Source: Primula veris (taxonomy: Eukaryota > Streptophyta > Magnoliopsida > Ericales > Primulaceae). Taken from it: a stretch of DNA of 64,000 bases. The notes beneath the pieces are model-generated. The model searched no databases. It had not been told where the DNA came from and was given only the letters and a program-made list of their open reading frames with translations. The DNA is taken from NCBI GenBank assembly GCA_963682055.1, contig OY821743.1, positions 36,132,702 to 36,196,701 of the forward strand, written 5' to 3'. Shown here one piece after another: positions 25,796 to 37,231 of this stretch (position 1 is its first letter; every line of letters begins with the position of its first letter). The position numbers were made by a program, and so were the translations under genes.

Positions 25796-26930
25796 TACCA
25801 CAACACTTGAGTTCTTCCATCCAAAAGTACTCATAATCAGAAACAGGTAACTAAGTCACGTTAATGGATACTATTTTGGTACATGAAGTGTTTTTACTTG
25901 CTAAATATATATGATATACACTGTATAACCTCTATAAATTAATACTCGGTAAATTAATAAACTATTTAAAATAATATTTTTCTCCAGTCCCGACTTGAAC
26001 CAATGTAAAAGATCATTAATTTCGATAAATTAATAAGATAATAAAATTTTAAAAAATCTTTACATAAAATTTGATCCATACAAAATCATAAATTAATCAT
26101 TGTTCAAAATGACCAACATTACTATGACGATTTAGTGAAATATGTCTCTATATAAGTTTGATTACTCTTCAAATTTAAATTTACTTGGAGCTCGTCGCTA
26201 ATTTAATGTATTTAGTGTATTTTCTTACTTTTGTACATGATTTAAAATGTAACAAAATTTATATATTAGTAAATGAAGTAGTGTATTAGACTTTGCAAAC
26301 GAGTTTAACTAGTAATATTAGAAATATATAATGAGTTTTATGCTAGTATTAACGACTATATTACTTGAATCAATAAAAACCTATTTAAGATAATAAATAT
26401 TAATTTATCTATTAACTAACAACTCTTTAAATTAATAAATTTCTCTCGTACCAACTATATATATTAATTTATAGAGGTTTTACTGTATCTGAACCTCTTG
26501 TTATCAAACGTAAATCGATAAGTGCAAACCATAAAGCAACTGGAAACGCCCACACATCGGAACATAAGATTTCCTATGGTTCTTCTACTTTTGATTTTTT
26601 TTTTCCTTGGGAATTCCCTTCCCCTATAGGTTTACCTACACAAAAAGAAACCAAAAACAAGATAAATTTCAAGAACATATGCTAACAAAATGAAAATATA
26701 TCCACTGCACTGGCATTGAGATATATGCTTGTTTCATCAACTACTTCAAGCGAAAAACCTTCCTTATTTGAGGCTGAGAAGAAAGTTAAGCTCATTTTCA
26801 AAACTTATACACAGACTGCGGCTTAATGCAATAGAGCTAAGATTATGCAATAAAACAAGCCTTCGGGAATCGGGTGATCGCAGTAATATAAGTTTGCCAA
26901 AACAACTTTGTTCTAACATGAAATCATAGT
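25796..26930. repeat. Duplicated HflX intron-1 sequence, interrupted by an insertion
   Basis: Flanks of the exon fragment match HflX intron 1: 25800-25916 resembles about 32370-32495, and 26489-26810 resembles about 32497-32790 (shared landmarks CATAAAGCAACTGG, AGATTTCCTATGGT, GCTGAGAAGAAAGTTAAGCT). Both segments have the same orientation. Confidence 0.8.
25917..26488. mobile_element. Non-autonomous element within the duplicated HflX segment
   Basis: The inserted DNA starts near CTGTATAACCTCTATAAATT and ends near AATTTATAGAGGTTTTACTG, an inverted repeat of about 20-25 bp. The uninterrupted counterpart at about 32495 (GATATCTCAACC) serves as the empty site. The interior is AT-rich with no ORF. 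Confidence 0.7.
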
Positions 26931-27934
26931 AAGCGCATCGGCGTGCTATAGTTAAGAATCGGCAATAAACATATTTACTATTCTTCTTTCAAGCATATTT
27001 CTTTCACATAAAGTTTTAGATTATAAATAAATGTTTCTATGTAATGTGTCCCGTGTCCGATGTGACCCGATTTTCTGAATCCTGCATAAGTAAATAAATA
27101 CAGAGCTTCCCAAGTCTAAAGAACAAGCAAGCTTTATACATAATAAACAAGTCTAGATTAGTCAAAATTGAATGTAGTTTTTGTGATAAATTGGGATTAC
27201 TAACTGGACAAAATTTGCTTTTTGCACCGTTACATTTGCAACTAGTTCACGGGTACTGGGTATAGACCATTAAAGTCCCACTTTGTAAATGTTGAGACTC
27301 AAAATTGGACCGACAAAAAGGTTGCGACGTAAATCAAACATGTGTGAAAACTTATTTCATTATCATGAACTTTCCGATTTTAATTTTGTTTCTTAAAAAC
27401 GGGATCCCAAATTTTTATTCTCATTTCATTATGCCTTTGGCCCGCCTGAAAAAGGCCGTTTCGAATTTTTGTTAATAAAGCCAATTAGGCATTTGGCCTG
27501 CCCTTAATTGAACTATCTTTTTTTACAAATTTTAGCATGTCAACATTTGGCCATTGATGATAGGTTCTTTGAGATATCGTGCCTTTTGACCACTTTCGGA
27601 TATTGCTACATGGTCGACTCATAACCAATAAGTGCAACAGGGATGGGTTTTACAAAATAGGACTTGTCACACATTTCCCGTAGAGCTTTACGGGAAATGA
27701 TTAAATTTCTATTTTAAGTTGTCCAAGGTCATGTCGATGTTCAGACTAAAAAGTAAAAGTCAAAACTGTGGTAATATAGCTTCAGGAGTATCAGACTTTT
27801 TACAAACAACTTGACTCTTACACAGATTAGTGACTCCATTAAGAGAGTAATTTAGATATATACTGGTATAAACAAAAATTACTCGTATTGCATCCTTTTG
27901 TCGGGGGTATATTCGACGACTTTAGTGTTATTTT
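26931..27934. other. Intergenic stretch downstream of HflX
   Basis: No gene is supported. It probably includes the HflX 3' UTR next to 27934, but I cannot place the poly(A) site. No repeat with a recognisable end was found. Confidence 0.35.
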
Positions 27935-30900
27935 CTAAGACACACACAAATGCCTGAAAGGTGTGAGAAGCCTAGCAAAGCGAAGAGGAACATAACCTTT
28001 TATCAATGTCCCATTTTCTGTGTACTCCTGCATGCAAAAAAGAAATACAAACAAAAAGTAATCTCGGTTACCAATAATCATGGAGCTATCAGCTAATGCA
28101 AGATGGATTAAGCTCATAACCACAAGAAAAAGAAGTAAAACCTACAGTGTTCTCAACCATTCCAACCCCATGTATAGAGCTGAGTAGTTCTCCTTTATCG
28201 AATGGAATCAAGGCTTCAACCCATACCATAGCATCCTGCGAAATTAAGTCTCTTAACACACATCAGAATTTGAAAGAATAAAACGTATTTAGTAATGTCA
28301 GGTTAGAAATTTCTATAGATTATAGATGACCCAAACAAAATTTACATCAAATTTTAACGGAAATTTGTACCTTAAGCTTTTCCTGAACTGCGTTGCAAAA
28401 ATCATCTAACCCTTCACCGGTTAAGGCGGAGATGCAAATTGTGTCTTCCCTGTTCTTAGCTTCCAATTTGAGTTTCGAAGGATCATCAGCTCTATCAACC
28501 TGTCCAGGTATCTAAATAAGTAAATAAGTAAAATTTATACACTCAAAATAATACCCATAATTTATCTCACCTTGTTCCAAACCATTAACTTAGGAATCGA
28601 TTGAACGTCAAGTTCAGCGAGAACCTTATCCACAGCTTCTATTTGTTGCTCGTACAGAGGGTGGCTGAATTGGATGCAATCATTAAATGAGAAAATACAA
28701 TCCACCATGGCACCAATTGCGGAAATAATTTCTCTAAATTAATTCTCCGTACCATACCTAATATCCACAACATGCACCATAAGGGATGACTCAGTGATTT
28801 CCTCCAAGGTTGCCCTGAAAGCAGCAACCTGGACCAGAAAAAGGAAAATAAACAAACAAAAACTGGTATGTGGGAAAATGAGAATCGATAATAAAGTTGG
28901 TGTATCCTCATAGAATGATTCAGTTAATAAGTATTAGGAACAGAGAAACATGGATAAAAGCACAGGGTCTAGATGTGGAATCAGCCTCTTGCGAAAAAAT
29001 GCAAGGAATCAGACTCTTGCGAAAAATTTCAAGGGAAGACTGTCTACAATAGACCCATAGTGGCCTGGCCAATCTTCGGACCTTGTGCAGTGTCCATTGT
29101 GGGAGCTTTGTGCACCGGCTTTGCCCTTTTCCATGAATTTGGTTAAAAGTTGAAAAATTCCAAACTTTTAATTTTTATGATCTTCAAAGCTTAAATTAGA
29201 AAACTGTCATAAAACGTTTCTATAATTTACCAAGAAATCTAGCATGAAAAAGCTTGGTGAAACCACACGCTTAATACAGGTTTTTCTTTATCTCAAGAAA
29301 CCCCGTATCCCAGAAAATAAGGACGGTCTGTAAATTATGATAACGCCACGAAAAGAATCCCAACTAAGTGGTCCATAATTTTCTCATCTAAGTCTTCAAT
29401 TTCTATATTTTCAAAAACTATTCCTTCAACAGTCAATTTGAACCAGTGTTTTAAATAGCGTTATCGCTATCGTAGCGTTTTTTCGAGAGAAACGCTAAAA
29501 GCGCTAATAGCGTTGCTATGTAGCGCTTTGCGGTGTATTTTTTTTGCCTAAATATGCACTAAACTTTAGAATATTTAACAAAAAAAAAAAAATGTATAGT
29601 TATATTAGATAGTAATAAAAAAATAAAAAATAAAAAATTTGTTGTTGGTGAGTTTTGAACCTGGATCTGCTGGAAAACACAGCACTGTCTCAATCATCTG
29701 GACTGCAGACACTTTTATGAAAATTATACAATATATATTAATTATTTAGATCCGTTGTTTTTTTTTTACTCGCTATTTACGCTTTTGGTCCAGAATTTCG
29801 CGCTTTTTGCGCTTTTGGTCCCCTATAGCGCGATTTTAGCTCAATTCCACCCAAAATCGTGATTTTTCGTTGCGTTTTTTACCAAAAAAACGCTATTTCG
29901 CGCTACGTAGCGCGAATTTTAAAACAGAGATTTGAACCAAATTAATAATACGAAAGAAACTTTTGAAGAAATGAGAGGATGAGTATAGCAGATAGAAAAC
30001 ATCAAAATAGAGCATGTGAAGTTCTCTTACAAGTGTGGTAGGCAGTTTTTGAATGAATCCTACAGTATCAGTAACAAGAAACTCCTTGCCATTTTTCATC
30101 TGCATTACACCAACAAATTACTTATATATAAGTTGGGTGCGGTACATCTAGAATTGGAAATATGTATACGGCTCAGAAAAATTAAGCAGCAAAAAAGTTA
30201 AAAAAAAAAATCATTCACAATTCTGTGGAGAATAGCACATGAACGTGTGAAAAAAATCAATCCTTCAGTAGAAACTAACCTGTACCCTTCTAGTGGTTGG
30301 ATCAAGTGTTGCAAAAAGACGATCCTCAGCAAGAACATTAGCTCCAGTCAATTGATTTAAAAGTGTACTCTTTCCAGCATTTGTATACCCAACCTAGAAT
30401 AAAATGATTAATTTGCTAACTTGATGAAAACAGTTACAGTGAGCAAAACAGCCTGTAAAATGACCAGCTTATTGTGATTAACCATTATCAACAATGCCAT
30501 ATAAAAGTTGGATACTTCAAAACAAAGGTAACTATACCATATCATATCATACCGAAAAAATTGCGGTATACTGACAGTTCAGTATATCGAAGTTTCGGCA
30601 GTAAATGCATAAAAATTCTTTCTCTGAACTTGGTCAGCACGGTAATGGATAGCATAGAATATGTCGGTATCCTACCAAGTCCACCTCTATTCAGTTTATT
30701 ATTCAATATAGGAAGGTATAGTAACAATAGAAAGAGAAGAGTAAGTTAAGGGTCCTACCAAAGACACAACAGGGACAGGGACAGAAACTCGTCTGGTCCT
30801 ATACTGCTTTCGATGTTTACGAACAGTTTCCAGCTCTTTTTTAAGGGTTGTTATCTGTCATTATTTATGCACCACATTAGGATAAAATTACCATTTACAG

Positions 30901-33900
30901 AAAAGCTACTACTCTAAAAAATAAGCTACTTACTTGAGTACGCAGAATTCGTTTGTCCACTTCAATTTGCTTCTCACCCATACCCTTCACCTGACCTCCA
31001 GATTGACGTTCAAGATGAGTCCACATCTTTGTAAGCCGAGGTAACTGATACTCCATTCGTGCTAGTGTAACCTAAAATTTAAAAATCTGCATGCCGTTAA
31101 GAAAAATATAGAAGGAAATTGATAAAGGAAAAGAAAACTATAAAAAAGTGCCTGTAAAGATGCTTCATGTGTTGCAGCCCTCTGGTTGAAGATATCGAGG
31201 ATAAGAGCAGTGCGATCACAAACTCTAACATCTCCACCAAACACTTTTTCCAGATTCCGCAGTTGCCTGTAAGGATTTTAACAAATATATCATTGTAATA
31301 TGATATATCAAGAGAGCAAAAGAGAAAAGAGCTCCTATCTGAGGGTGGCAAAGCTGAAAAGAAGACAAGTTGTCTGTGGTGTGTTGAGCTTAACAAACAT
31401 GAAGGCAGAGATCTAAGAAGTAAAAAACCAGATTACAGTAGTAGGGAAAGGAAAACCATGAGAATAGCAAACGCATAAAATGCAATAGATTCTCCTCTAG
31501 GAGTTTCGATTATCATTTGTGTAATTTACCCATTACCCGCTGTCAGTTTTAGAATAAAAATTTGAAGATACATTGATTTTCTTACTAAAACCAGCAGGCG
31601 TCATTAGTTTGTGTAAAAGGAAAAAGATGGTGCATACATAAGAGAATGCTCCTGTATTGAGGAACATTGGAATTTTCACAGGAAAATAGCATACCCTGCC
31701 GAGAGCTCGTCGTCAAATATTACAGTCTCGACATCATATGCATTGATTGCACTCTTGATTTCCTCAACCTTGCCAGATCCGATATATGTCCTTGAGTTTG
31801 GAGTATTAACTCTGTCCAATGAGAAGAAAATATATATAAAATTGTCACTAACAAAAAAGATGAGACTCAAAGAAAATTTCAAAACTTATGGTCTGTAAAA
31901 ACAAATCAAAGTTTAATCATGTATGGTGTCTTCCAATTTCTTTTCTCTAAGTTTCTCTAAGTAAACAGAGAACGGGAATAAAAAATTGATGAGAGACGGC
32001 TACCATACATGCAAAATTTCTGACTGTACATCAAAAGGTAAACATCTTGATACGAAGTTCCAATTGTCTATTCACATTTCGATTTCCGGATGAGTAATCA
32101 TTTAAATAACACTTTGACCAACATTTATGCTTTGACTTATGAGATGATTACATCTCTCAACAGTCCAAGATAAAGCAATACATGTATATGATATATAAAC
32201 GTAGACAATACTCACTTCTGATATGTAGAATCAACAACCAGCAGTCCAGCAGTATCAGCCAGCTGAGCCAATTCTTTGAGTGATTCTTCAATACCAAAAG
32301 AACCTTCTTTAGCACCTTTTCTCTCAACACCAACAAGATACGCTTTCTCTTCAAAAACCTATTTATTAGGAATCAGCACAACACTTGACTCCTACCGAAA
32401 AGTACTTATATTCAGAAACATGTAACCAAATCAGGCTAATGGACAACATTTTGGTACATAAAGTATTTTTACTTATTTTGCTGAATATATGATATCTCAA
32501 CCTTTTGTTATCAAACATAAATCGATAAATGTAAACCATAAAGCAACTGGGAACCAGCCCAAACATCGGAATAAAAGATTTCCTATGGTCCTTCCACTTT
32601 AGTTTTTTTTTTGGAATTTCCTTATCTAAAGGTTTACCTCAACAGAAAGAAACTAAAAACAAGATATTCTTCAAGAATGTATGGTAACAAAAGATATTAT
32701 ATGCTTGTTTTGTCAATTACTTCAAGTGTAAATCTTGCTTATTTGAAGCTGAGAAGAAAGTTAAGCTCATCTTTAAATCTATTTCCATATTATACCGAAG
32801 AATCACATAGTTTCGCCATTAAAAACGAAAAACTAAGAATACATTTAGAGAGAGAATCAGTACTTTTATTATACTCCCTCCGATTCCTATTTAACTGTCG
32901 ACTACGAAACAGCGTGTAATTTTGACCGGTCAAGAACTTGTATCAAAATTGTCGGAATGAAAATTTCCAAAAATTGATCATACAGTTGCATGTTAAATTG
33001 AATTGTATGATTAGATTTTAAAAAAAAACTATTTCGACAATTTTGATACAAGTTATAAGCCGGTCAAAATTGCACGTGGAGTAACGGACGGTTACGAGCT
33101 ACTATAATACTGCCACGTGTCATTATCAGTATGGCGATATTTTAAAACTTTTCTTCAGCTTACAATTAGGTCCTTTAGTTTACAATTAAAGACGAAGAAC
33201 ACAAAAAAAAACTATTTCGACAATTTTGATACTCCCTCCGTTCCCATTTAATTGTCCACTATGCAATTTTGACCGGCTTATAACTTGTATCAAAATTGTC
33301 GAAATGAATTTTTTTAAAATCTAATCATAAAATTTAACATTTAAACTATATGATCAACTTTTGAAAATTTTCATTCTCACAATTTTGATATAAGTTATTG
33401 GCCGGTCAAAATTGCACGTAGTCTCGTAGCGGACAATTAAACGGGAAACGGTGAAAATTTTCATTCCGACAATTTTGATACAAGTTATTGGCCGGTCAAA
33501 ATTGCATGTTGTCTCGTAGCGGACAATTAGACGGGAAATGGAGGGAGTAACTGTTACGAGCTACTATAATACTGCCACGTGTCAATATCAGTGTGGCCAT
33601 ATTTTAAAACTTTGCTTCAGCTTACAATTAGGTCCTTTAGTTCACAAACTATCACTAAAGACCACACAAATCGAGAATATTAACACATTTAAATACCTCT
33701 CTACCGTTCCGGAGCTTAAACCTGCTCCGTTCCTCCTCCTTTGCCACGTCACCCTCTCCCTTCTTCGCGTATCTCCTCGTTTGCTCCACGTGTCCCTCTA
33801 CTTCATCCGACGGTCCAGGTTCGTCCACGTGTCCCCCTGCTTCATCCAACTGTCCAGATTCGTCCACGTGTCCATCTGCTTCATCCAACGGTCCAGGTAG

Positions 33901-34053
33901 GTTAGAGATAACGACACGTGTATGAGATTCAATATGTAGAGAAAGAGAAAGTCGACGTGGATGAGAGGTGTGGTGGGGGTTAAGATATAGAGAGGGAAAG
34001 TGTGGGTTTGGGTTTAGATATAGAGAGAGAGTGACGGGGAAACACCTCGTCAT
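27935..34053 (-). CDS. HFLX: HflX-type GTPase, probably organelle-targeted
   Basis: Thirteen exons join in frame to 541 codons: 33697-34053, 32216-32358, 31695-31811, 31152-31266, 30934-31071, 30759-30854, 30280-30393, 30031-30099, 28758-28828, 28571-28664, 28371-28499, 28146-28235, 27935-28027. HflX binds the large ribosomal subunit and rescues or splits stalled ribosomes in bacteria; plant homologues are nuclear-encoded and expected in plastids. Motifs: N-terminal domain [10 protein letters not shown] and [25 protein letters not shown] linker, P-loop GYTNAGKST (324-332), DTVGF (371-375), NKVD (437-440), SAL (462-464). The N-terminus is serine-rich and basic, fitting a transit peptide, and is followed by three 13-residue repeats (LDEA.GHVDE). 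Intron 4 uses a GC donor. Intron 1 carries two MITE modules and intron 8 another MITE. Confidence 0.93.
29447..29926. mobile_element. MITE of the TGTTTTAAA...TTTTAAAACA family, copy 2, in HflX intron 8
   Basis: It begins TGTTTTAAATAGCGTTATCG and ends GCGCGAATTTTAAAACA. A 9-10-bp duplication ATTTGAACCA flanks it (about 29436-29445 and 29930-29939), the length produced by Mutator-like transposases. AGCGC/GCGCT words crowd both ends, as in copy 1. It lies between exons 8 and 9 and does not touch splice sites. Confidence 0.7.
32874..33105. mobile_element. Stowaway-like MITE in HflX intron 1, copy A
   Basis: It starts CTCCCTCCGATTCCTATTTA and contains the family's inverted core (AATTTTGACCGG...TTGTATCAAAATTGTC against GACAATTTTGATACAAGTT...CCGGTCAAAATTG). 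The right end is worn (GGAGTAACGGACGG). Confidence 0.65.
33231..33548. mobile_element. Stowaway-like MITE in HflX intron 1, copy B
   Basis: The ends are CTCCCTCCGTTCCCATTTAA and ACGGGAAATGGAGGGAG, bordered by TA. The right half carries an internal duplication of the GCGGACAATTA...CCGGTCAAAATTG end segment, so that terminus is present twice. Confidence 0.8.
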
Positions 34054-35079
34054 CTTTTTTACTATGTTTTTTCTTTTTTCTTTTTCTATTTTTATGGATA
34101 GGGGAGGGAAATGGGAGATTCTTTTTTCAATATATGCAAAATGATTGTTTCTGTGAATTTTTTTTTTATTTATAAAATTTGGTATAATTACAGTGGTATA
34201 GTGATGCTGATTTGATAAAAAATATATATTAATTTGATATAGGAAGGAATTTGATGGTTGATGATCGATCGTTATGGTTTTTTTTGGATAAAATTAGAAA
34301 AATTTTGAGGTAAAATTTGAGAAGTTTTTGATATATAAAAAATGAAATCACATAAAAAACCAAACAGAAGAGAAGAGAAAAAAGAAAAAAAAATCACAGC
34401 GACACGTGGACTGCCACGTAGACGTGGGATTTTCAATCCCACGTCTGTTATAGAAACCAGCATTTTGCATATTGAAAAAAGAATCTTATTTTTTATAAAA
34501 AAGTTAGTTCATTCGTTTTCGTTTAATTGTTAATTTTAATTGGTTTATAATTTATATTAAAATCATGAAATAAATTTTTATCAAATGCGTTTCTTCAGTA
34601 AGGCTTGACCTCGGAGATGTGTGATTGTCGTCACTCAAGATTGTTGTAATATTAATTTTATTACTGTTCATACTAGTCTTGGCAAAATTGCAAATATGAA
34701 GCATCTATTAATTTTGAATTGTCTAAGTGTATTTAAGATGGAATAAATCAAAATCTCACAAGATAAAATGGAACCATCAGAATTTTAGGCTTCCGGACTA
34801 CCGATTTACCCTCTAAATTTCCAAACGAGAACATTAATCATTTATAAACTTTCATTGAGATCCTTACAAAAGACTTTAGAGTCATTTGTCTTTTAATTTT
34901 TTCCTGTAAATTATTTTTCTTCTTAGAATTCTTGTACCGAACCAATGACCAGTCTGCTTGTTTTTTTCAATTTATGGTGGTTTCCTTGTAGACAAATTAA
35001 GTCTTTCTTGGATACTAGAAGTGGTGAAAACATGTTCAAGAAATTTTGGTAACATTATAGTTAATTCCGCCTCTATAAT
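34054..35079. other. HflX promoter side and duplicated segment
   Basis: Besides the ACGT cluster, 34600-34817 matches a split counterpart at 39125-39172 and 39757-39922 (landmarks CCTCGGAGATGT, AATCTCACAAGAT, TTTTAGGCTTCC, TTTACCCTCTA). No gene is seen. Confidence 0.55.
34402..34446. promoter_or_regulatory. ACGT-box cluster and perfect inverted repeat upstream of HflX
   Basis: CACGTG at 34403-34408, CCACGTAG, then AGACGTGGGATT (34420-34431), TTC, and its exact reverse complement (34435-34446). ACGTG cores are binding sites for bZIP and bHLH proteins. The cluster lies about 350-390 bp upstream of the HflX start codon. Function is inferred from motifs only. Confidence 0.5.
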
Positions 35080-35960
35080 TTCTTCTATTATTGGCGAATT
35101 TTTGTTCACGACTGTTTGATTAGATAGAGTATTATTTTCTTCTAAAACATTTTCTTTATGTACAATATCAGGACTTGTAGGGCTATATATAATGGGGCTA
35201 TTAGATGAATTAACTTCACCATATTCAAATAGAGTTATATCTTCAACATCAACAATTTCATTTTCTATTATCTGATTTTCCCATTGTTTTGACTTTTTAT
35301 GTCAATATCCTTAGCCTCTGTTTCTTCAATTCTAACTTGTTTTATGGGATTTTCATTGTATTCTTTGTTTGCATACTTATTGAAAGTTTTGTTAACCCAA
35401 TCCCTTATGTTTTCTACCTCTTTAGTTTTTTTTCTTTTTGGTGAGCGGGAGTTCTAAATTGTCTCTGTATTAATTTTTATTTTTTGGCTTCTCTGATTTT
35501 TTAACTTTTGTTATTTTTTCTAGTTCTTTCGCTTCTACAGCTCTTTCATCATCTTTATCAATGTTTTTCCCTTCATCGTTTTCCATAAAAATGAACTTTT
35601 TTTCTTGTGACCCAAATAAAAATTGTAGTCATGTAAATCATCATAGTCACAATATTGTCAGAAACCATCTTTCTTCCCATACCCTATACAAACACGAGTA
35701 ATCGACTCTACGGTTAGGTCTATCTCTACACATATTATAGCTCTTTTAGGTCTTAACAATTTAGCGGTAGGTTTATCAACTCTTAAAGGTACACCAAACG
35801 CACTTGCTATAGAAAAAATGCTTGATTTATTATACAAGTGTATAGATAATTTTGGTAGCGTAATCCAACCGGAACAGTAGCAGATTTATAATCTGGATCA
35901 AAATAATAAGTTCACTCCCTATCCCTATGTATCCTTAAATAGACTTCCCAATTGAAATTG
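35080..35960 (-). pseudogene. Decayed non-LTR retrotransposon ORF1 (DUF4283-type) remnant
   Basis: The minus-strand frame at 35658-35864 reads ITLPKLSIHLYNKSSIFSIA and then ...GVPLRVDKPTAK and CVEIDLTVESITRVCIGYG, the pattern of the DUF4283 region in plant LINE ORF1 proteins. A frame just upstream reads DLVNFNWEVYLRIHRDRE and YYFDPDY. Stops and frameshifts separate the pieces. Lysine-rich debris continues to about 35080. Confidence 0.7.
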
Positions 35961-36158
35961 ACCAAATCTAATTCCACTACAATCATGGTTGTAACAATTG
36001 CTACCATAAATATAATAACTAATTTCAATAATATTATCAAATGTATCATGAGTAGTATATATAGTGGCTTCACACCGAACTTGCGCCATAAACCTTATTT
36101 AATACTTTTACTAAAGCCTCTTTTTTCGCCTTCTCCCTCTCTAAAAGAAACTAGTAAG

Positions 36159-36260
36159 ATGGTGGATACGGAAAAAGTTTGTTGTATGTGCGGTGACGTG
36201 GGCTTCCCGGAGAAACTATTCCGATGCATCAAGTGCCATCCATTTAAAAGATTCTCATAG
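36159..36260 (+). pseudogene. Truncated PHD-type zinc-finger protein fragment
   Basis: The ORF opens MVDTEKVCCMCGDVGFPEKL followed by FRCIKC, matching the N-terminal zinc-binding segment of a small plant PHD-type finger family (recalled: CxxCGDVGF...LFRCxKCxxRFQHSYC). After the fourth cysteine the similarity survives only in another frame, and a stop follows at 36258. No second half of the finger is found downstream. It could be an isolated gene fragment moved by a transposon. Confidence 0.6.
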
Positions 36261-36733
36261 GAAGTTGGTCTATGTATCGGATATTTCTTAACTAGATTCT
36301 CTGAAAATCATCGTTATGAAAGAATCTTTATCATAATATGTTTGTTATCAAAGTGTCCGACAGTAAAATTAGTTTTTAATTCTAAGAAAGTTTTTAATGT
36401 TCTCAATTCGGGGATTACCATGGAAGAATTTAGCGACTATAGTATATTTGGAAGGCTCCGATAATATATTTATGTCTTCCACGGAAAATTGAATTAGAGG
36501 CTCTCCTTACCCAATTATTTAAGTTTCATCTTTGGTCTTTCTGGATCAGTATTGACTATTGAAGCAAATGATTTTTTGCGAGTTGAATCGGGTTTAATTA
36601 GCTGGTCATCGATCGGTTTATACCTCTCCAGTAAGGCGATTGGGATGTTCATCCTATCGGCGCGTCTCTCCCTTTCTCTCTAGGCGGATAGGGTTATTTT
36701 ATTCTATTTGTTCTTTTACATATACATACACAT

Positions 36734-37231
36734 ATGAAACTATTGATAATACTAAAAAATGAAGTGTGGAAAGTTAAAAAAGTACACACTTTCATTAATC
36801 GCATGGATCTCGTTGATGTGTTAGATGACAAATACCACTTTCGGGGCTTCAACCAACACATACGCGTTTTTATAAAAGTGTCGGGTATTGTCTTTACCTT
36901 CATTTTACTAATTGCAGATATAGCCGAAAGAGGTTACCAAATATGTCGAAAATGGTTTGATAAAAACTACAAATCAACAGACCATGAAGATAAGTGTGAC
37001 TGTGCATTTTCATGGTTTGGACTTATGCTCGGTTTTATGCAGTTGGCTTTTGGCTTTACTGACTTTATCCTTGTGAAAATCGACCCCAAATACATCTCAA
37101 AAAACTCAACACAATATGCTTGGTTTTGCGTAGGAACCTCAAGCGCTTCATTGCTCTTCAAGATATACGTTTCCTTCGGGAGTTGTTCTCCCTCATATGC
37201 CTCAAAAGGCTTTGCTCTGGCCCAATTTTAA
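36734..37231 (+). CDS. Orphan ORF, putative three-pass membrane protein
   Basis: 165 codons from ATG. I do not recognise a family. Three hydrophobic segments are visible at about 48-66 (VSGIVFTFILLIADIA), 88-112 (FSWFGLMLGFMQLAFGFTDF) and 126-146 (YAWFCVGTSSASLLFKIYV), joined by charged loops (RKWFDKNYKSTDHEDKCDC). No promoter or intron evidence supports expression, and it lies in transposon debris. It may be a fragment of a larger multi-exon gene or a chance ORF, though the regular membrane-segment spacing argues for real coding ancestry. Confidence 0.4.
   Translation: MKLLIILKNEVWKVKKVHTFINRMDLVDVLDDKYHFRGFNQHIRVFIKVSGIVFTFILLIADIAERGYQICRKWFDKNYKSTDHEDKCDCAFSWFGLMLGFMQLAFGFTDFILVKIDPKYISKNSTQYAWFCVGTSSASLLFKIYVSFGSCSPSYASKGFALAQF

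Noticed and set aside
29641..29715. tRNA-like or SINE-like stretch inside the HflX intron MITE (minus strand GGTTCAAAACTC)
   Set aside because: It resembles a B box only; no matching A box, acceptor stem or poly(A)/T tail is visible.
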